Below are positions 38,364 to 48,497 of a stretch of 64,000 nt of DNA, piece by piece. Origin of the DNA: Formosa haliotis (lineage in GTDB: Bacteria > Bacteroidota > Bacteroidia > Flavobacteriales > Flavobacteriaceae); assembly GCF_001685485.1 (NCBI RefSeq), contig NZ_BDEL01000001.1:858501-922500 (forward strand). Reading direction: 5' to 3'. The notes beneath the pieces were generated by a model. That model worked only from the letters and a program-made list of their open reading frames with translations, did not search any database and had not been told where the DNA came from. The translations under genes and the position numbers were made by a program. Numbering within the stretch: position 1 is the stretch's first letter; each line of letters starts with the position of its first letter.

Positions 38364-39392
38364 TTATGATTTAAACACATCGTGTATTTCCTTAAAAAAG
38401 GCATTTCTATTCATATAAGTTTGCCATAAAACTCTATTTTTAGATTGTAAGTCTTTAAAATCTGAAGGACTTAATTTGTTATGAAAATCCACAATACTTT
38501 GTTCGATCTCAGAAGCCTTAGAACTATTAACATATACCATGTGCTTAGACCAATTTATTTTCCAATCTAACGGCAAACGACAATCAGTATCTATAAACAC
38601 TGGGATTCTCCCCATAGCCAGTGTTTCATATAAGCGAACAGAAAAATTCCCTACACCACGTAAACAAAAGGTGTAACCCGATTCTTCTATATTTTCAAAG
38701 AATTCAAATGTGCTTTTAATTGTATCTGACTTTGTTCTTGCACCACCTCGATATTTATCTCTAAATATAAAATTAGGATTAACAAACAGACTCTTATTAA
38801 GTTTTTTTAAAATGGTTGCTCTCTTAATACTAGAGGGATAGAATGATTGATAATCTAAATGTTGTTTTTTCAGAAAATGATTCAAAATATTTACTTTTAA
38901 GTAAACCAAAAACTCTTTTATAGCTTTTAGGACACTTAGCTGTGCATGTCCAACAAAACCTAACGTAGGCTTAATTTTTTTTTCAATCGGATAAAACTGG
39001 GTTTTCAATGTATACTCATAAGGATCTACTATAAAAGAAGGCATTATAAATGTATTGGCGTTCATTTTAGAATGAAAACCACCTAGTCTAAAATTATAAA
39101 TTTCTTTTTCTTTAAATGAATATCCAAAATCTCCACCAATGTAAATCCATAATGGAATATTATGTTCTCTAGCAAGATTTAAATACCTAGTCTTAATCCC
39201 TGGCTCTAAACTTCGGATGTAGTTATACTCTAAAGGGAGTATAATAATATCTGCCTCTTTAATACAATCTGTAATACAATAAGATTCACTTATTGTATTA
39301 CTTTTTTTATAATGCAAATCTAATAGCATGGGAAACACATACCGCCGATGATCAGGAATTAAAAATGTTTTTTCTGTATATATATTAAGCAT
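38364..39392 (-). CDS. Exostosin-like (GT47-type) glycosyltransferase
   Basis: 342 residues resembling the exostosin/GT47 family. The C-terminal block FCLRGVGNFSVRLYETLAMGRIPVFID is characteristic, and the region before it (FIMPSFIVDPYEY, LGFVGHAQL) fits the GT-B fold. It overlaps the next upstream gene by 8 bases, suggesting tight coupling. It likely adds one sugar (eukaryotic relatives use glucuronate, galactose or GlcNAc), but the donor is unknown. Confidence 0.75.
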   Translation of the reverse strand: MLNIYTEKTFLIPDHRRYVFPMLLDLHYKKSNTISESYCITDCIKEADIIILPLEYNYIRSLEPGIKTRYLNLAREHNIPLWIYIGGDFGYSFKEKEIYNFRLGGFHSKMNANTFIMPSFIVDPYEYTLKTQFYPIEKKIKPTLGFVGHAQLSVLKAIKEFLVYLKVNILNHFLKKQHLDYQSFYPSSIKRATILKKLNKSLFVNPNFIFRDKYRGGARTKSDTIKSTFEFFENIEESGYTFCLRGVGNFSVRLYETLAMGRIPVFIDTDCRLPLDWKINWSKHMVYVNSSKASEIEQSIVDFHNKLSPSDFKDLQSKNRVLWQTYMNRNAFFKEIHDVFKS

Positions 39393-40341
39393 TCTTTATC
39401 GCTATTATTTTATCAAATTTAGTGTTTCCAACTATAGAAGCATACTTTGAAAAATTACTATTATACATTGGGGATAATTGTACTAAGAACACAAATTCAC
39501 AAGTGCTCATAAAATAAAAATCTATAAACGTTTTTAAATCAGATTCTACGCTGTCATTATTATTTAAATCTATATGTTTTGGCTCCCCTTCTAATACTTT
39601 ATAAGAAGTATTTTCCTTGATATATTTAAGAAAATTTATACTGTCTGAAAACATATAAATATCATAATCTTGAAATGATGCCGTTTTTTTATTTACTTCA
39701 ACTAACACTTTTTCAATCAGATTCACTTTCTCGGTCGCTTTAAGTTCTAAGTTAGTAGTATCCTTGAAATCGCCTAACAATGTAGTGAATCGTGTATGAA
39801 ATGCAACAGCATTACGCGTGCTTTTAACCGTTTTAAGTTTTTCTTCCAAGAATTTTGAAGGCTTAAATAATTCAATAAAATTTTCTCTCCACTTTGAATG
39901 AATTTCATTTTCAACATCAGTATTTAAGATTTTCCCCAAATAATCTATGTTACTATAGACAATGAATCTATTATGTTTAGAGTTTTTTATAGTAGTATAA
40001 GGATCACTATTAAAATCATTCATTAAATATAATACACCTGTTGTAAAAGGGTTATAAAACACTTTATCTTTCATCCAAAATACTTTATTTGGGACTAAAA
40101 AATCGGTTAAATTAAAAGGAGAGTTAAAATGAATAAAAAAGTTATAATCTAATCTCTTTGCTATCTCGTAGAAAGAAATTATACCTTTAAATCTGTCGAC
40201 CAATCCGCCATGAGAGAAAATACCATCAAAACATATAATAATTTCACCTTTGGATTCTTTTTTAAAGGATACTCTATTTAAATAGTAAATCCATATTAAA
40301 AACCATTTATAATAAAATTTAATTTTTTTAGTTAGCATCAA
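39385..40341 (-). CDS. Putative fucosyltransferase-like protein
   Basis: 318 residues with no standard name visible. The N-terminal block FDGIFSHGGLVDRFKGIISFYEIAKRLDY resembles the GG-x-x-DR-x-x-G motif of O-fucosyltransferase/NodZ/GT11-type GT-B proteins, and the C-terminal DFYFMSTCEFVFLVQLSPMY resembles their acceptor-side motif (DFYLMS...S.FS). An N-terminal hydrophobic stretch is probably part of the fold. It sits inside a glycosyltransferase operon. I call it fucosyltransferase-like with modest confidence; the donor may differ. Confidence 0.5.
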   Translation of the reverse strand: MMLTKKIKFYYKWFLIWIYYLNRVSFKKESKGEIIICFDGIFSHGGLVDRFKGIISFYEIAKRLDYNFFIHFNSPFNLTDFLVPNKVFWMKDKVFYNPFTTGVLYLMNDFNSDPYTTIKNSKHNRFIVYSNIDYLGKILNTDVENEIHSKWRENFIELFKPSKFLEEKLKTVKSTRNAVAFHTRFTTLLGDFKDTTNLELKATEKVNLIEKVLVEVNKKTASFQDYDIYMFSDSINFLKYIKENTSYKVLEGEPKHIDLNNNDSVESDLKTFIDFYFMSTCEFVFLVQLSPMYNSNFSKYASIVGNTKFDKIIAIKNA

Positions 40342-41478
40342 TTATTGTTCTATAAAACTCAATATTTTTTAAAACTTGTTTCTCAATATCAAAGTCACGC
40401 TCTACCTTTAAACGCGCTTGTTTTCCTAATGTAATACATAATTCAGGATTATTAAACAGTTTTAAAATGCGATATGAATATAAACTAATCTCTTTTGGAT
40501 GAACCAAATAACCATTAACACCATCATCTATTAATTCCTGGCCCCAACCTATGGATGTGTTTACAACTGGTTTTTGTAATGCCATAGCCTCGACAGTAAC
40601 CATCCCGAAAGTCTCTGCAAACGACGGGAACACACATACATGTGCTTGTTTTATATGAACCTGCACCTTTTCGTAAGGGATCTTCCCCAAATAGGTTACA
40701 CCCTTTTTGGCTTGTTCAGTCAATAAATTAAAAAACATACTATATGTGGAAGCCTTTTGTGTTATAATATCCGGCGCATCACTCCCTATTAATATTAATT
40801 TTGAATTTGGTTCTTCTTCTAAAACCGTATTAAAAATTTGAGCTAATTCTAAGACCCCTTTTTTCTAATAATAGTCCCTACGTACACTATCGTTTTATGC
40901 TGAAAGTCTAAAGGCGAACTATTTTTAAATGTAATTAAGTCTAGACCATTATGTATGGTACTGATTTTATTTCTATCTAAATTAAAAAGCCTTTGAGTTT
41001 GCATACCTGCAAACGATGATGGTGCAATATATGCTTTAGCGCTCCTTAGCCCTAAACGTTCAAACCACTTATTTTTTAATCGTTGTTGTCTACCTTCTAG
41101 CTTACAAAAATAGGCATCACTACCATGTAACCGAATAACAAGAGGCACTTTAAACCTCATAAAAGCCGTAATACCAGTCCAATCTGGTGCTTCTAATATA
41201 TCTATGCTTTCTTTCTCAACTATATCGTTTATATAGGAATTAATATACTTTCTATGCAAAAACCACCCCAACATGGGATAAGATTGATTTTTTATTAAAT
41301 GAATAGATACCCCGAAATCGTCCAGTTCTTTAGATAACTTTTGACCATATACAAATACGATAACCTTTAATCCTTTCTTTACCAATGCTTGCGCTAGAAT
41401 CTGAGTACTAGTCCCTATACCAGCTGCATGATTCACCAAGGCATGGGGATATTCGGGTGTAACAAATCCAACAGTCAT
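40328..41478 (-). pseudogene. Glycosyltransferase family 4 gene with one frameshift
   Basis: Two open frames, 40849-41478 and a downstream part ending at 40328, join into one 383-residue GT4 protein if one base is restored in the C4T6 run at 40855-40864 (plus strand). The first half gives the acceptor domain (MTVGFVTPEYPH, ASGIGTSTQ-like AGIGTSTQIL), the second half the donor domain with SFAETFGMVTVEAMALQKPVV. The combined length is normal for GT4. Its start lies 2 bases from the upstream gene and its end overlaps the next by 14 bases, so the operon spacing is intact. It may be a sequencing error or a real inactivation. Confidence 0.85.
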
Positions 41479-41480
41479 AA

Positions 41481-42878
41481 TTAGACCTTTTTTAGTTTAT
41501 TAATTTCTCCTAAAATCCGTTGGGATGCCTTGTTACTAGGCTGCTCATTAATCTTTGCAAACCAATCTTCTGCATGTTTAATCTCAATAGCTTCATGATT
41601 TAACATGGCTAACAAATCTTCTTGTATTTCATTTGGATGATTTAACCAAGTTACGGCCTGCTTAGTGGGCATCGATCTAAAATGCACATAATCATACACG
41701 TGTACACCAGGTTTAATGTTGTTTTGCTCATCGTAATGATAATACATATAAGCACAAGCCTTATTATGTGCTACATAATCAAACACCATAGAAGACCCTA
41801 AATTGATAACCCCAACGGTATGTTCGGCTAGATTAGCTAATAATACTGAATCCTCCTGTGTTGGTAATTTGGTATTCCACCCCTTTCCAATAGCGTCCCA
41901 TAAGGGTGCAATGGGGATAATAATATTTTTAAATTTCTCTAACACCGCATCAAAACGACCTGAAAAATCGACTGGACAGCGTCTAAATATGATTCCCAAT
42001 TGATGGCCTTGACTATTTAAATTCTTAATAGCCTTGGCAACATCTCTTAAATACATAGGATCTTGAGGGGACGTTGTTACATCGTCTCCACTAAAACAAA
42101 AATAAGTCGTGTCGCTATCTAAATGATACTGCTTATAAAATGCCGCTTTAGACACTAGAATGTCCTTATTATAATGCGGTTCAAATTGTGGGGTCCCAGT
42201 AACCTCAATCTGTTTGGCTTTTACAAATGGGTAATATTTTAGCAACTCGGTTTTCATATGTTCGCTCCATACATGGTAATAATCCGTTTCCACATCTAGC
42301 ATGGACTTGGGTAAATTATCCCAAGAAAAGACAAAGCCAACCGTAGCGACCCTTAACGCTTTGGCAGCTTCTATGGGCGCTATAGATAATATAGAACGTT
42401 GACTTGCGCTATACACCACATCTGGAGCTACTTGTTTTATAATTGCAATACATTCCTCATAATACTTTGTTTTAGATTCTAACTGACGTATACGTTTGCG
42501 AAGGCTTAAAATACCGTGCTCTGAGTTACAGAATCCAATTAATACTTTGGTTAAACTATGTTTTATAAAGCTTTTAATCCCTGAATATTTTAAAGGAAAC
42601 CAATATTTATGATATACCGTATCCTCATCCCTACGTATAAATTGGTTTAATTCTACGCGCTTCTTGGCGTTCTTAAAACTATCGGTTAATGGATGCTGTT
42701 TAACCCCTTTGGGAACCACCTCGCGCAACCCGAGTTCCGATAAGGGTAAAGGCGTTAGATTAAGAAATACGATGTCCATATCCATAGCTTGTGCCTGTTT
42801 ATAAAACGATGTAAAAACAAAGTTCCTTAAACTTACACCATCAGGAATGATAAAGAGTATTTTTTTTGACTGCCTCAC
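41481..42878 (-). CDS. Predicted GT-B glycosyltransferase-like protein beside neuC
   Basis: 465 residues. The N-terminus (IIPDGVSLRNFVFTSFYKQ) and the C-terminal half (TYFCFSGDDVTT, LGIIFRRCPVDF, ANLAEHTVGVINLGSSMVFDYVAHNKACAYM) have the pattern of GT-B proteins related to UDP-glycosyltransferases, CDP-glycerol transferases and NeuC-like epimerases. It starts with GTG overlapping the neuC stop codon by 4 bases, so it is translationally coupled to sialic-acid synthesis. It may transfer the acidic sugar or act on its precursor. The family name is uncertain. Confidence 0.6.
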   Translation of the reverse strand: MRQSKKILFIIPDGVSLRNFVFTSFYKQAQAMDMDIVFLNLTPLPLSELGLREVVPKGVKQHPLTDSFKNAKKRVELNQFIRRDEDTVYHKYWFPLKYSGIKSFIKHSLTKVLIGFCNSEHGILSLRKRIRQLESKTKYYEECIAIIKQVAPDVVYSASQRSILSIAPIEAAKALRVATVGFVFSWDNLPKSMLDVETDYYHVWSEHMKTELLKYYPFVKAKQIEVTGTPQFEPHYNKDILVSKAAFYKQYHLDSDTTYFCFSGDDVTTSPQDPMYLRDVAKAIKNLNSQGHQLGIIFRRCPVDFSGRFDAVLEKFKNIIIPIAPLWDAIGKGWNTKLPTQEDSVLLANLAEHTVGVINLGSSMVFDYVAHNKACAYMYYHYDEQNNIKPGVHVYDYVHFRSMPTKQAVTWLNHPNEIQEDLLAMLNHEAIEIKHAEDWFAKINEQPSNKASQRILGEINKLKKV

Positions 42879-43996
42879 AGGTCTCTAAATTGCTTTTGAT
42901 GATTTAATTGCCATAATGTATTATGCTCTAAAGTTTTTAAAAACAGTACAGCACTTTGTCCAGTCCCAAAATTAGGCGTATTATTTTTAAAAGGTTTTAT
43001 TTCAATATCTTTTAGGGATGCCTTAATCGTTTCGGTATCATAGTCTACATTAATAATATCGGAATGGGACACACGATTATTTTGACGTGAACCAATATTG
43101 ATTACCGGAATACCATAATAAGGCGCTTCTCTAACCCCTGCACTACTATTTCCTATAATAAATTGAGCATGTTTTAAGAAGGTTAGAAAATACTCAAATC
43201 GTAAAGACGGGAAAATTCTAAACCTTGGATCGCCATGTAGTCGTTCATAAGCCTTTAAAATGGCCTTACTACCCAAATCATTATTAGGAAAAATCACTAT
43301 ATAGTTATGAGTATCTTTTAATAAAGCATCGACAAAGGCATTGGCATAGCGTTCCATATCTTCAAACTCTGTGGTTACAGGATGAAACATTACAATACCG
43401 TAATCATTAAAAGGAATTTCATAATAAGTTTTTACCGTTTCTAAATCCGGTAAGTGTTTAGAAAACATAATATCGACATCCGGGGATCCGATTTCAAAAA
43501 TTGCTATTTCTAGTTCGCCCATTTGTATCAAGCGGCGTTTGGCTTCTGCATTTGCCACAAAATGAATATGACTCATTTTACTTGTAGCATGGCGTATTAA
43601 CTCATCGATTGTTCCCGACACTTCACCTCCTTCAATATGAGCCACCAAAATATTATTTAAACTCCCCACGATTGCCCCAGCTAAGGCTTCTACCCTATCG
43701 CCATGAATAACTATTAAATCTGGCTGACAGGTTTTAACGTATGCCGATAAACCTGTTATGGTTTTAGCCAAGGTTAAATCCATAGTCGTTTCGTCTGTAT
43801 GATTCTCAAAGGTATGGACGTTAGAAAATCCGCAACGCTCAATTTCTAGCAAGGTGTATCCATAGGTATGCTGTAAATGCATGCCTGTAACAAATACGTA
43901 TGGCGTAAATGCTTTAGCCTGTTCAACAATTTGAATAAGGGATTTTATTTTTCCGAAATCGGCGCGTGTGCCTGTTAGAAACAGGATGTTTTTCAT
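42875..43996 (-). CDS. neuC: UDP-N-acetylglucosamine 2-epimerase (hydrolysing), NeuC-type
   Basis: 373 residues. The N-terminal GTRADFGKIKSLIQI, the DLIVIHGDRVEALAGA block, HIEGGEVSGTIDELIRHATSKMSH and the C-terminal IGNSSAGVREAPYYGIPVINIGSRQ are typical of NeuC/NnaA enzymes. These convert UDP-GlcNAc (or a 2,4-diacetamido derivative for legionaminate) to a free mannosamine sugar and UDP. The partner neuB lies upstream in the same direction, but about 1.9 kb of DUF559 repeats separate them. Confidence 0.92.
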   Translation of the reverse strand: MKNILFLTGTRADFGKIKSLIQIVEQAKAFTPYVFVTGMHLQHTYGYTLLEIERCGFSNVHTFENHTDETTMDLTLAKTITGLSAYVKTCQPDLIVIHGDRVEALAGAIVGSLNNILVAHIEGGEVSGTIDELIRHATSKMSHIHFVANAEAKRRLIQMGELEIAIFEIGSPDVDIMFSKHLPDLETVKTYYEIPFNDYGIVMFHPVTTEFEDMERYANAFVDALLKDTHNYIVIFPNNDLGSKAILKAYERLHGDPRFRIFPSLRFEYFLTFLKHAQFIIGNSSAGVREAPYYGIPVINIGSRQNNRVSHSDIINVDYDTETIKASLKDIEIKPFKNNTPNFGTGQSAVLFLKTLEHNTLWQLNHQKQFRDL

Positions 43997-44145
43997 ATTG
44001 GGGTTGACTCTAGGTTAATAGCTTGTGGTTTATAATCGGGGTCAAGATACTAATTTTAATGTATTTTTCTAGGGCTAAATACGTTTACATCCTTGTTTTT
44101 TATCTAAAAAATATAAGTCAAAATTTTTAGCATTTTTGGGGTATT

Positions 44146-44312
44146 ACACACCCCTAGCCCCTCTCAAGAGGGGAATACTCGGGCAGGCTTACTCTTGTGG
44201 TTTTTTTTAAGTTTTTTAAGTTACCTTATATTTCAATCTTTACACTGAATACTATAAAGACTACAATGCAACTCCCCTCTTGAGAGGGGTCGGGGGTGTG
44301 TGAAAACGGATG
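44146..44312. repeat. DUF559-associated palindromic repeat, copy 1
   Basis: Begins ACACACCCCTAGCC, then the hairpin CCCCTCT-CA-AGAGGGG, a 100-bp conserved core (GGCTTACTCTTGTGG, TTAAGTTACCTTATATTTC), a second hairpin CCCCTCT-TG-AGAGGGG and GTCGGGGGTGTGTG. The outer ends are inverted repeats of each other. The stop codon of the DUF559 gene immediately follows. Confidence 0.88.
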
Positions 44313-44708
44313 TTACAACCCAACTCTATTTTCATTTTCATAATCCTCTATATAATCTAAAATAGCCCGTAAAACAGATTCCATTTGTGTTTTCACTTCA
44401 TGGTCAGTAAAGCGCAACACCTGTATACCCAATTGATTTAAGCGTCGTTCTTTAATAGCATCTTTCCGTTGTGTCTCGGGAAATTCATGCGTATACCCAT
44501 CTACTTCTATCCCCAACATCAATTCATAGCAAAAAAAGTCGACTATAAACCGATCTATAGGCTTTTGCCTATGAAAATCGTAGCCATGCATTTGTTTACC
44601 TTTAAGTTTTAACCATAAATAAATTTCTGCTTTGGTAGAATTATTCCGCAATTCTCTAGCATAGGCTTTTAACTTTGGGTCGTAAGGCATTAGTTTTCGC
44701 TTTTTCAT
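44313..44708 (-). CDS. DUF559 (Vsr-like fold) endonuclease-domain protein, copy 1
   Basis: About 131 residues from ATG 44708; an upstream ATG at 44729 would add seven residues not shared with copy 2. One DUF559 domain: YARELRNNSTKAEIYLW...LK, HRQKPIDRFIVDFFCYE, LGIEVDGYTHE and LGIQVLRFTDHEV. The D...ExD pattern (VDFF, IEVD) matches PD-(D/E)xK/very-short-patch-like nucleases. It differs from copy 2 at six positions plus the C-terminal end. It sits between neuC and neuB inside palindromic repeats. Its biological role is unknown. Confidence 0.88.
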   Translation of the reverse strand: MKKRKLMPYDPKLKAYARELRNNSTKAEIYLWLKLKGKQMHGYDFHRQKPIDRFIVDFFCYELMLGIEVDGYTHEFPETQRKDAIKERRLNQLGIQVLRFTDHEVKTQMESVLRAILDYIEDYENENRVGL

Positions 44709-44780
44709 AGCGCATTTAGATTTACACATAAATTTACTATTTTATTAGGACATGCTTGGTATGGCTTACTCTTACCCATA

Positions 44781-44958
44781 ACACACCCCTAACCCCTCTC
44801 TAGAGGGGAATACTCGGGCGGGCTTACTCTTGTGGTTTTTTTTTAAGTTTTTTAAGTACCTTATATTTCAATCTTTACACTGAATACTATAAAGACTACA
44901 ATGCAACTCCCCTCTTGAGAGGGGTCGGGGGTGTGTGAAAACGGATGTTACAACCCAA
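44781..44958. repeat. DUF559-associated palindromic repeat, copy 2
   Basis: Same layout as copy 1, starting 635 bp later. The first hairpin spacer is CT instead of CA (CCCCTCT-CT-AGAGGGG); the second is TG as in copy 1. Followed directly by the second DUF559 gene. Confidence 0.88.
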
Positions 44959-45345
44959 CTAGATATTTTCATTTTCATAAACCTCTATATAATCTACAAT
45001 AGCCCGTACAACAGATTCCATTTGTGTTTTCACTTCATGGTCAGTAAAGCGCAACACCTGTATACCCAATTGATTTAAGCGTCGTTCTTTAATAGCAACT
45101 TTCCGTTGTGTTTCGGGAAATTCATGCGTATACCCATCTACTTCTATACCCAACATTAATTCATAACAAAAAAAGTCGACTATAAAGCGATCAATAGGCT
45201 TTTGCCTATGAAAATCGTAGCCATGCATTTGTTTGCCTTTAAGTTTTAACCATAAATAAATTTCTGCTTTAGTGGAGTTATTCCGCAAATCTCTAGCATA
45301 GGCTTTTAACTTTGGGTCGTAAGGTATTAGTTTTCGCTTTTTCAT
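44959..45345 (-). CDS. DUF559 endonuclease-domain protein, copy 2
   Basis: 128 residues, near-identical to copy 1 over the domain (changes include E to D, D to V, and L to V in the C-terminal helix), and ending NENI instead of NENRVGL. The nuclease motifs VDFF and IEVDGYTHE are intact. The flanking DNA (upstream tail and downstream palindromes) is duplicated along with the gene, with a unit of about 636 bp, so the pair arose by tandem duplication. Confidence 0.88.
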   Translation of the reverse strand: MKKRKLIPYDPKLKAYARDLRNNSTKAEIYLWLKLKGKQMHGYDFHRQKPIDRFIVDFFCYELMLGIEVDGYTHEFPETQRKVAIKERRLNQLGIQVLRFTDHEVKTQMESVVRAIVDYIEVYENENI

Positions 45346-45418
45346 AGCGCATTTAGATTTATACCTAAATTTACTATTTTATTAGGACATACTTGGTATT
45401 GCTAACTCTTACCGATAC

Positions 45419-45887
45419 ACACACCCCTAACCCCTCTCTAGAGGGGAATGTTTAGATTATGGTGTGGTTTGTATAAATGTATTTGATCTCGCTTAACTTA
45501 CTTACTCTTGCACAGGACACACCCCTGGCCCCTCTCAAGAGGGGAAAACTCGGGCGGGCTTACTCTTGTGGTTTTTTACAAAGTTTTTTAAGTTACCTTA
45601 TATTTCAATCTTTACACTGAATACTATAAAGACTACAATGCAACTCCCCTCTCTAGAGGGGAATGTTTAAGTTATGGTGTTGTTTGTATGAATGTATTTG
45701 ATCTCGCTTAACTTACTTACTCTTGTACAGGACACACCCCTAACCCCTCTCTAGAGGGGAATACTCGGGCGGGCTTACTCTTGTGGTTTTTTATTAAGTT
45801 TTTTAAGTTACCTTATATTTCAATCTTTACACTGAATACTATAAAGACTACAATACAACTCCCCTCTCGAGAGTGGCCGGGGGTGTG
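45419..45887. repeat. Gene-less copies of the DUF559-associated repeat
   Basis: Copies begin at 45419, about 45513 and about 45732. Each has CCCCTCT-nn-AGAGGGG hairpins (spacers CT, CA, CT) and parts of the conserved core, and two carry an extra segment GATCTCGCTTAACTTACTTACTC at about 45489 and 45703 that is absent from copies 1 and 2. The last copy ends (GGCCGGGGGTGTGTTA) against the neuB stop codon. No DUF559 ORF is present in this part. Confidence 0.8.
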
Positions 45888-46928
45888 TTATTTTATATCT
45901 TCCAACTTCAATTGCACATCATTCTCTAAATCCCGCGTAGATACTTTCCCTAACACATCATTAAAATGTTCCGCTAGAATTTCGCCCGTCCCTGGACGTT
46001 TTACCCAAATATTGTCTTTAGTAAACACCTCGCCTTTTTTAATAGGCGCAATAGTACAAACGGTAGCAAAAGCAAAATCTATAGTTACCTGTTCTTCTTT
46101 TGCTGGTGCCTTTGTGCCACCTCTCATTTGTGCCATTTCTGCACTGTTTACTATAAGCTCTTTACACGCCTGCTCGTCCATACTACATACTATATCCGGG
46201 CCTGTGCGTTGCATATGATCTGTAAAATGACGTTCTAAAATACTAGCCCCCAAAGCTACAGCACCTAAACAGGCATTATTATTTAGGGTATGATCGCTTA
46301 ACCCAAAGACTTTATCAGGAAATGCGGCATGTAATTCTTGCATGGCACCAAAGCGCACCAAATGGATAGGCGTCGGATATAAATTCGTGGTATGCAATAA
46401 AGCAACGGGCACATCATATTTATCAAAAATAGCGACTGCCTTATTCACACTCTCTATCGTATTCATACCTGTACTTAAAATTACAGGCTTACCAAATTGT
46501 GCAATATGCTCTAGTAACGGATAATTATTACATTCGCCAGACCCTATTTTATAAGCAGGCACGTTAAAGCCTTGTAATCGGTCTGCTGCAGCTCTTGAAA
46601 ACGGGGTAGAAATAAAAATCATACCCTTACTTTCAACATACGTTTTTAGAGCCAGTTCATCGGTTTCATTTAACGCACAACGTGCCATAATATCATATAT
46701 CGATATATTGGCATTTCCGGGAATCACTTGCTTAGCTGCTGCGCTCATTTCATCAGCAACTATATGCGTTTGATGTTTTACCACCTCTACCCCTGCTCGT
46801 GCAGCCGCATCAACCATGGCTTTAGCCACTGCTAAAGACCCTTCATGGTTAATACCGATTTCGGCAATCACTAATGGCGGATAATCTTGACCAATTTTAC
46901 GGCCTGAAAGCTCTATATATGGACTCAT
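45888..46928 (-). CDS. neuB: N-acetylneuraminate synthase family (NeuB)
   Basis: 346 residues. The N-terminal NeuB TIM-barrel ([66 protein letters not shown]) is followed by a C-terminal SAF (antifreeze-like) domain (about 285-346: [20 protein letters not shown]). It condenses phosphoenolpyruvate with a mannosamine-type sugar to make a nonulosonic acid such as Neu5Ac. Legionaminate synthases are so similar that the exact sugar cannot be set. It is 2.6 kb from neuA and 1.9 kb from neuC, both on the same strand. Confidence 0.92.
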   Translation of the reverse strand: MSPYIELSGRKIGQDYPPLVIAEIGINHEGSLAVAKAMVDAAARAGVEVVKHQTHIVADEMSAAAKQVIPGNANISIYDIMARCALNETDELALKTYVESKGMIFISTPFSRAAADRLQGFNVPAYKIGSGECNNYPLLEHIAQFGKPVILSTGMNTIESVNKAVAIFDKYDVPVALLHTTNLYPTPIHLVRFGAMQELHAAFPDKVFGLSDHTLNNNACLGAVALGASILERHFTDHMQRTGPDIVCSMDEQACKELIVNSAEMAQMRGGTKAPAKEEQVTIDFAFATVCTIAPIKKGEVFTKDNIWVKRPGTGEILAEHFNDVLGKVSTRDLENDVQLKLEDIK

Positions 46929-47357
46929 TTCTTGTAATATTTACTCTGAGCGGTAAACTTAAGAAATAGTAAGGAAGGATGAAAGCCGTTTTCTGTAATT
47001 GTTGGCAGCCAAGTCCTACATATTATTTGTTAATGAAATGACACAACAAAAATAGATTATTATGAACCTCATCATAGTTAAACACCTTAACTCTCAGGTT
47101 ATAATTTTTCGTTGAGACTTGGAGTTGAATTTCCTATATGAAGAGGTATGTAGTCCAAAAGAATCCTCACTAGAGTGAGATACCGAATTCCCTCTTCATT
47201 TTTATCTATAGAAGATTAAAAGATGACAGGCATATATACTAAACGACCAATTATTATGGTTTATAAAGTTGCATTTATATTATCGCATGCGCTTAATGCA
47301 ACTGTCTCCCATTTTATCATGTAACATTAAAGAAAGCCACATTTTTATGTTTTATAA
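46929..47357. other. Intergenic region upstream of neuB
   Basis: About 430 bases without a coding frame or recognised repeat. It should hold the neuB promoter, but no exact TAnnTTTG box was found close to the start. Confidence 0.4.
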
Positions 47358-47600
47358 TTACGATGCTTTTCGATTTTGCTTATCATTTATATTCCTAGAT
47401 ACATACTGAGTACCATTAATTTCAGCCCTCACTTCCTCTACATCTAGATGCATATATTTACAAAATTCGGTAATGGTTAATGGATGTTCCTTTTTTTTAC
47501 CTAAAACTTTTTTAATTGTACGAACAACTTTACGTGCATAGCTCGGGCTTTTACCTAAAATAATGCAAACTTCTTTAGGGTCTATACTTATTTTTTTCAT
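47358..47600 (-). CDS. Small hypothetical protein with HTH-like segment
   Basis: 80 residues, basic. The segment GKSPSYARKVVRTIKKVLGKK resembles a helix-turn-helix, followed by ITEFCKYMHLDVEEV, a pattern I recognise from short Bacteroidota proteins of unknown function. No signal peptide. Transcribed toward neuB. Possibly a DNA-binding protein. Confidence 0.55.
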   Translation of the reverse strand: MKKISIDPKEVCIILGKSPSYARKVVRTIKKVLGKKKEHPLTITEFCKYMHLDVEEVRAEINGTQYVSRNINDKQNRKAS

Positions 47601-48497
47601 GCGCTAATATAATTTTACGATTTAGGGTTACTCTAACTGATTTTGAATTTAGGAGGTTCATAATACTTGATTTTGATTAATAGTTGATTTCATTTTAGTA
47701 AAGATACGCCAAAAGCAACAAGCTACATTAAAAACTTATAAACATTTTATTGTTAATAATGAAATAATTTTAGCCAATTAACAGTTAAATTCGTTAAAAT
47801 ACAGATTTTATCTGTTTAATATTTCTGTTCACATACTTATATTTACTTATATTCTTAATCCAAAATAATATTATTTGCAATACTCTATCTATATACTAAC
47901 TATACACCATATATACACCATCTATACACTATCTATATACTAGTAATGCAACTGCTAAACATTACTTATAACCTACACGATATCTTTATTACCTAAACTT
48001 TTTTTATTCTGTTTAGAAATATATTATACAGCACTGTAGCATTCCCTTCCATCTACAAGCATATTAAACATCTAAATAAGAAAGGTTATGCTAGTAAACC
48101 TCTTAGAAAATGCAAAAGTCTAATTCTAAATTCTCTAATACGTTTTCCCAGATTCCGATAAAAACTAACACAAACGGTACAAATGACACCAATACCATTA
48201 ATGGGAGATTTGAAATAATTTTACTTAAACGATATAAAGTTGATTACTCAGCGATAACTTCCTATTCTTATAAAATCATCATTAAACACATCAAATGATA
48301 CCAAATAACTAGTTCGGAACCAACTACTTGCATATACAATTTATTACCTCTATGTTTGTCTTGTTAACATTTAAAAGTGGTTTAGATTATATATGTTAAA
48401 CAGGAGCTCATGTTTAATCTCGCGAGATAATTTATACCCTTTTTAGAATTCAATTTTAATAACATTGTCGTACAGACATTTAAAAACAAAAACAAAA
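47601..48497. other. AT-rich region with short degenerate repeats
   Basis: Nearly 900 bases between two divergent genes. A tract of TATACAC/TATCTATA-type repeats occupies about 47886-47944. A 62-codon plus-strand frame at 48110-48298 has poor coding character and is not called. Confidence 0.5.

Noticed and set aside
44146..45887. IS element
   Set aside because: No transposase; the ORFs are DUF559 nuclease-domain proteins and no target duplication could be seen.
45781..46218. 145-codon plus-strand ORF
   Set aside because: It starts in the DUF559-type repeat and continues antisense to neuB.
48110..48298. 62-codon plus-strand ORF in the AT-rich gap
   Set aside because: Low-complexity composition (Asn, Thr, Ile, Lys), no family features, and no supporting context.
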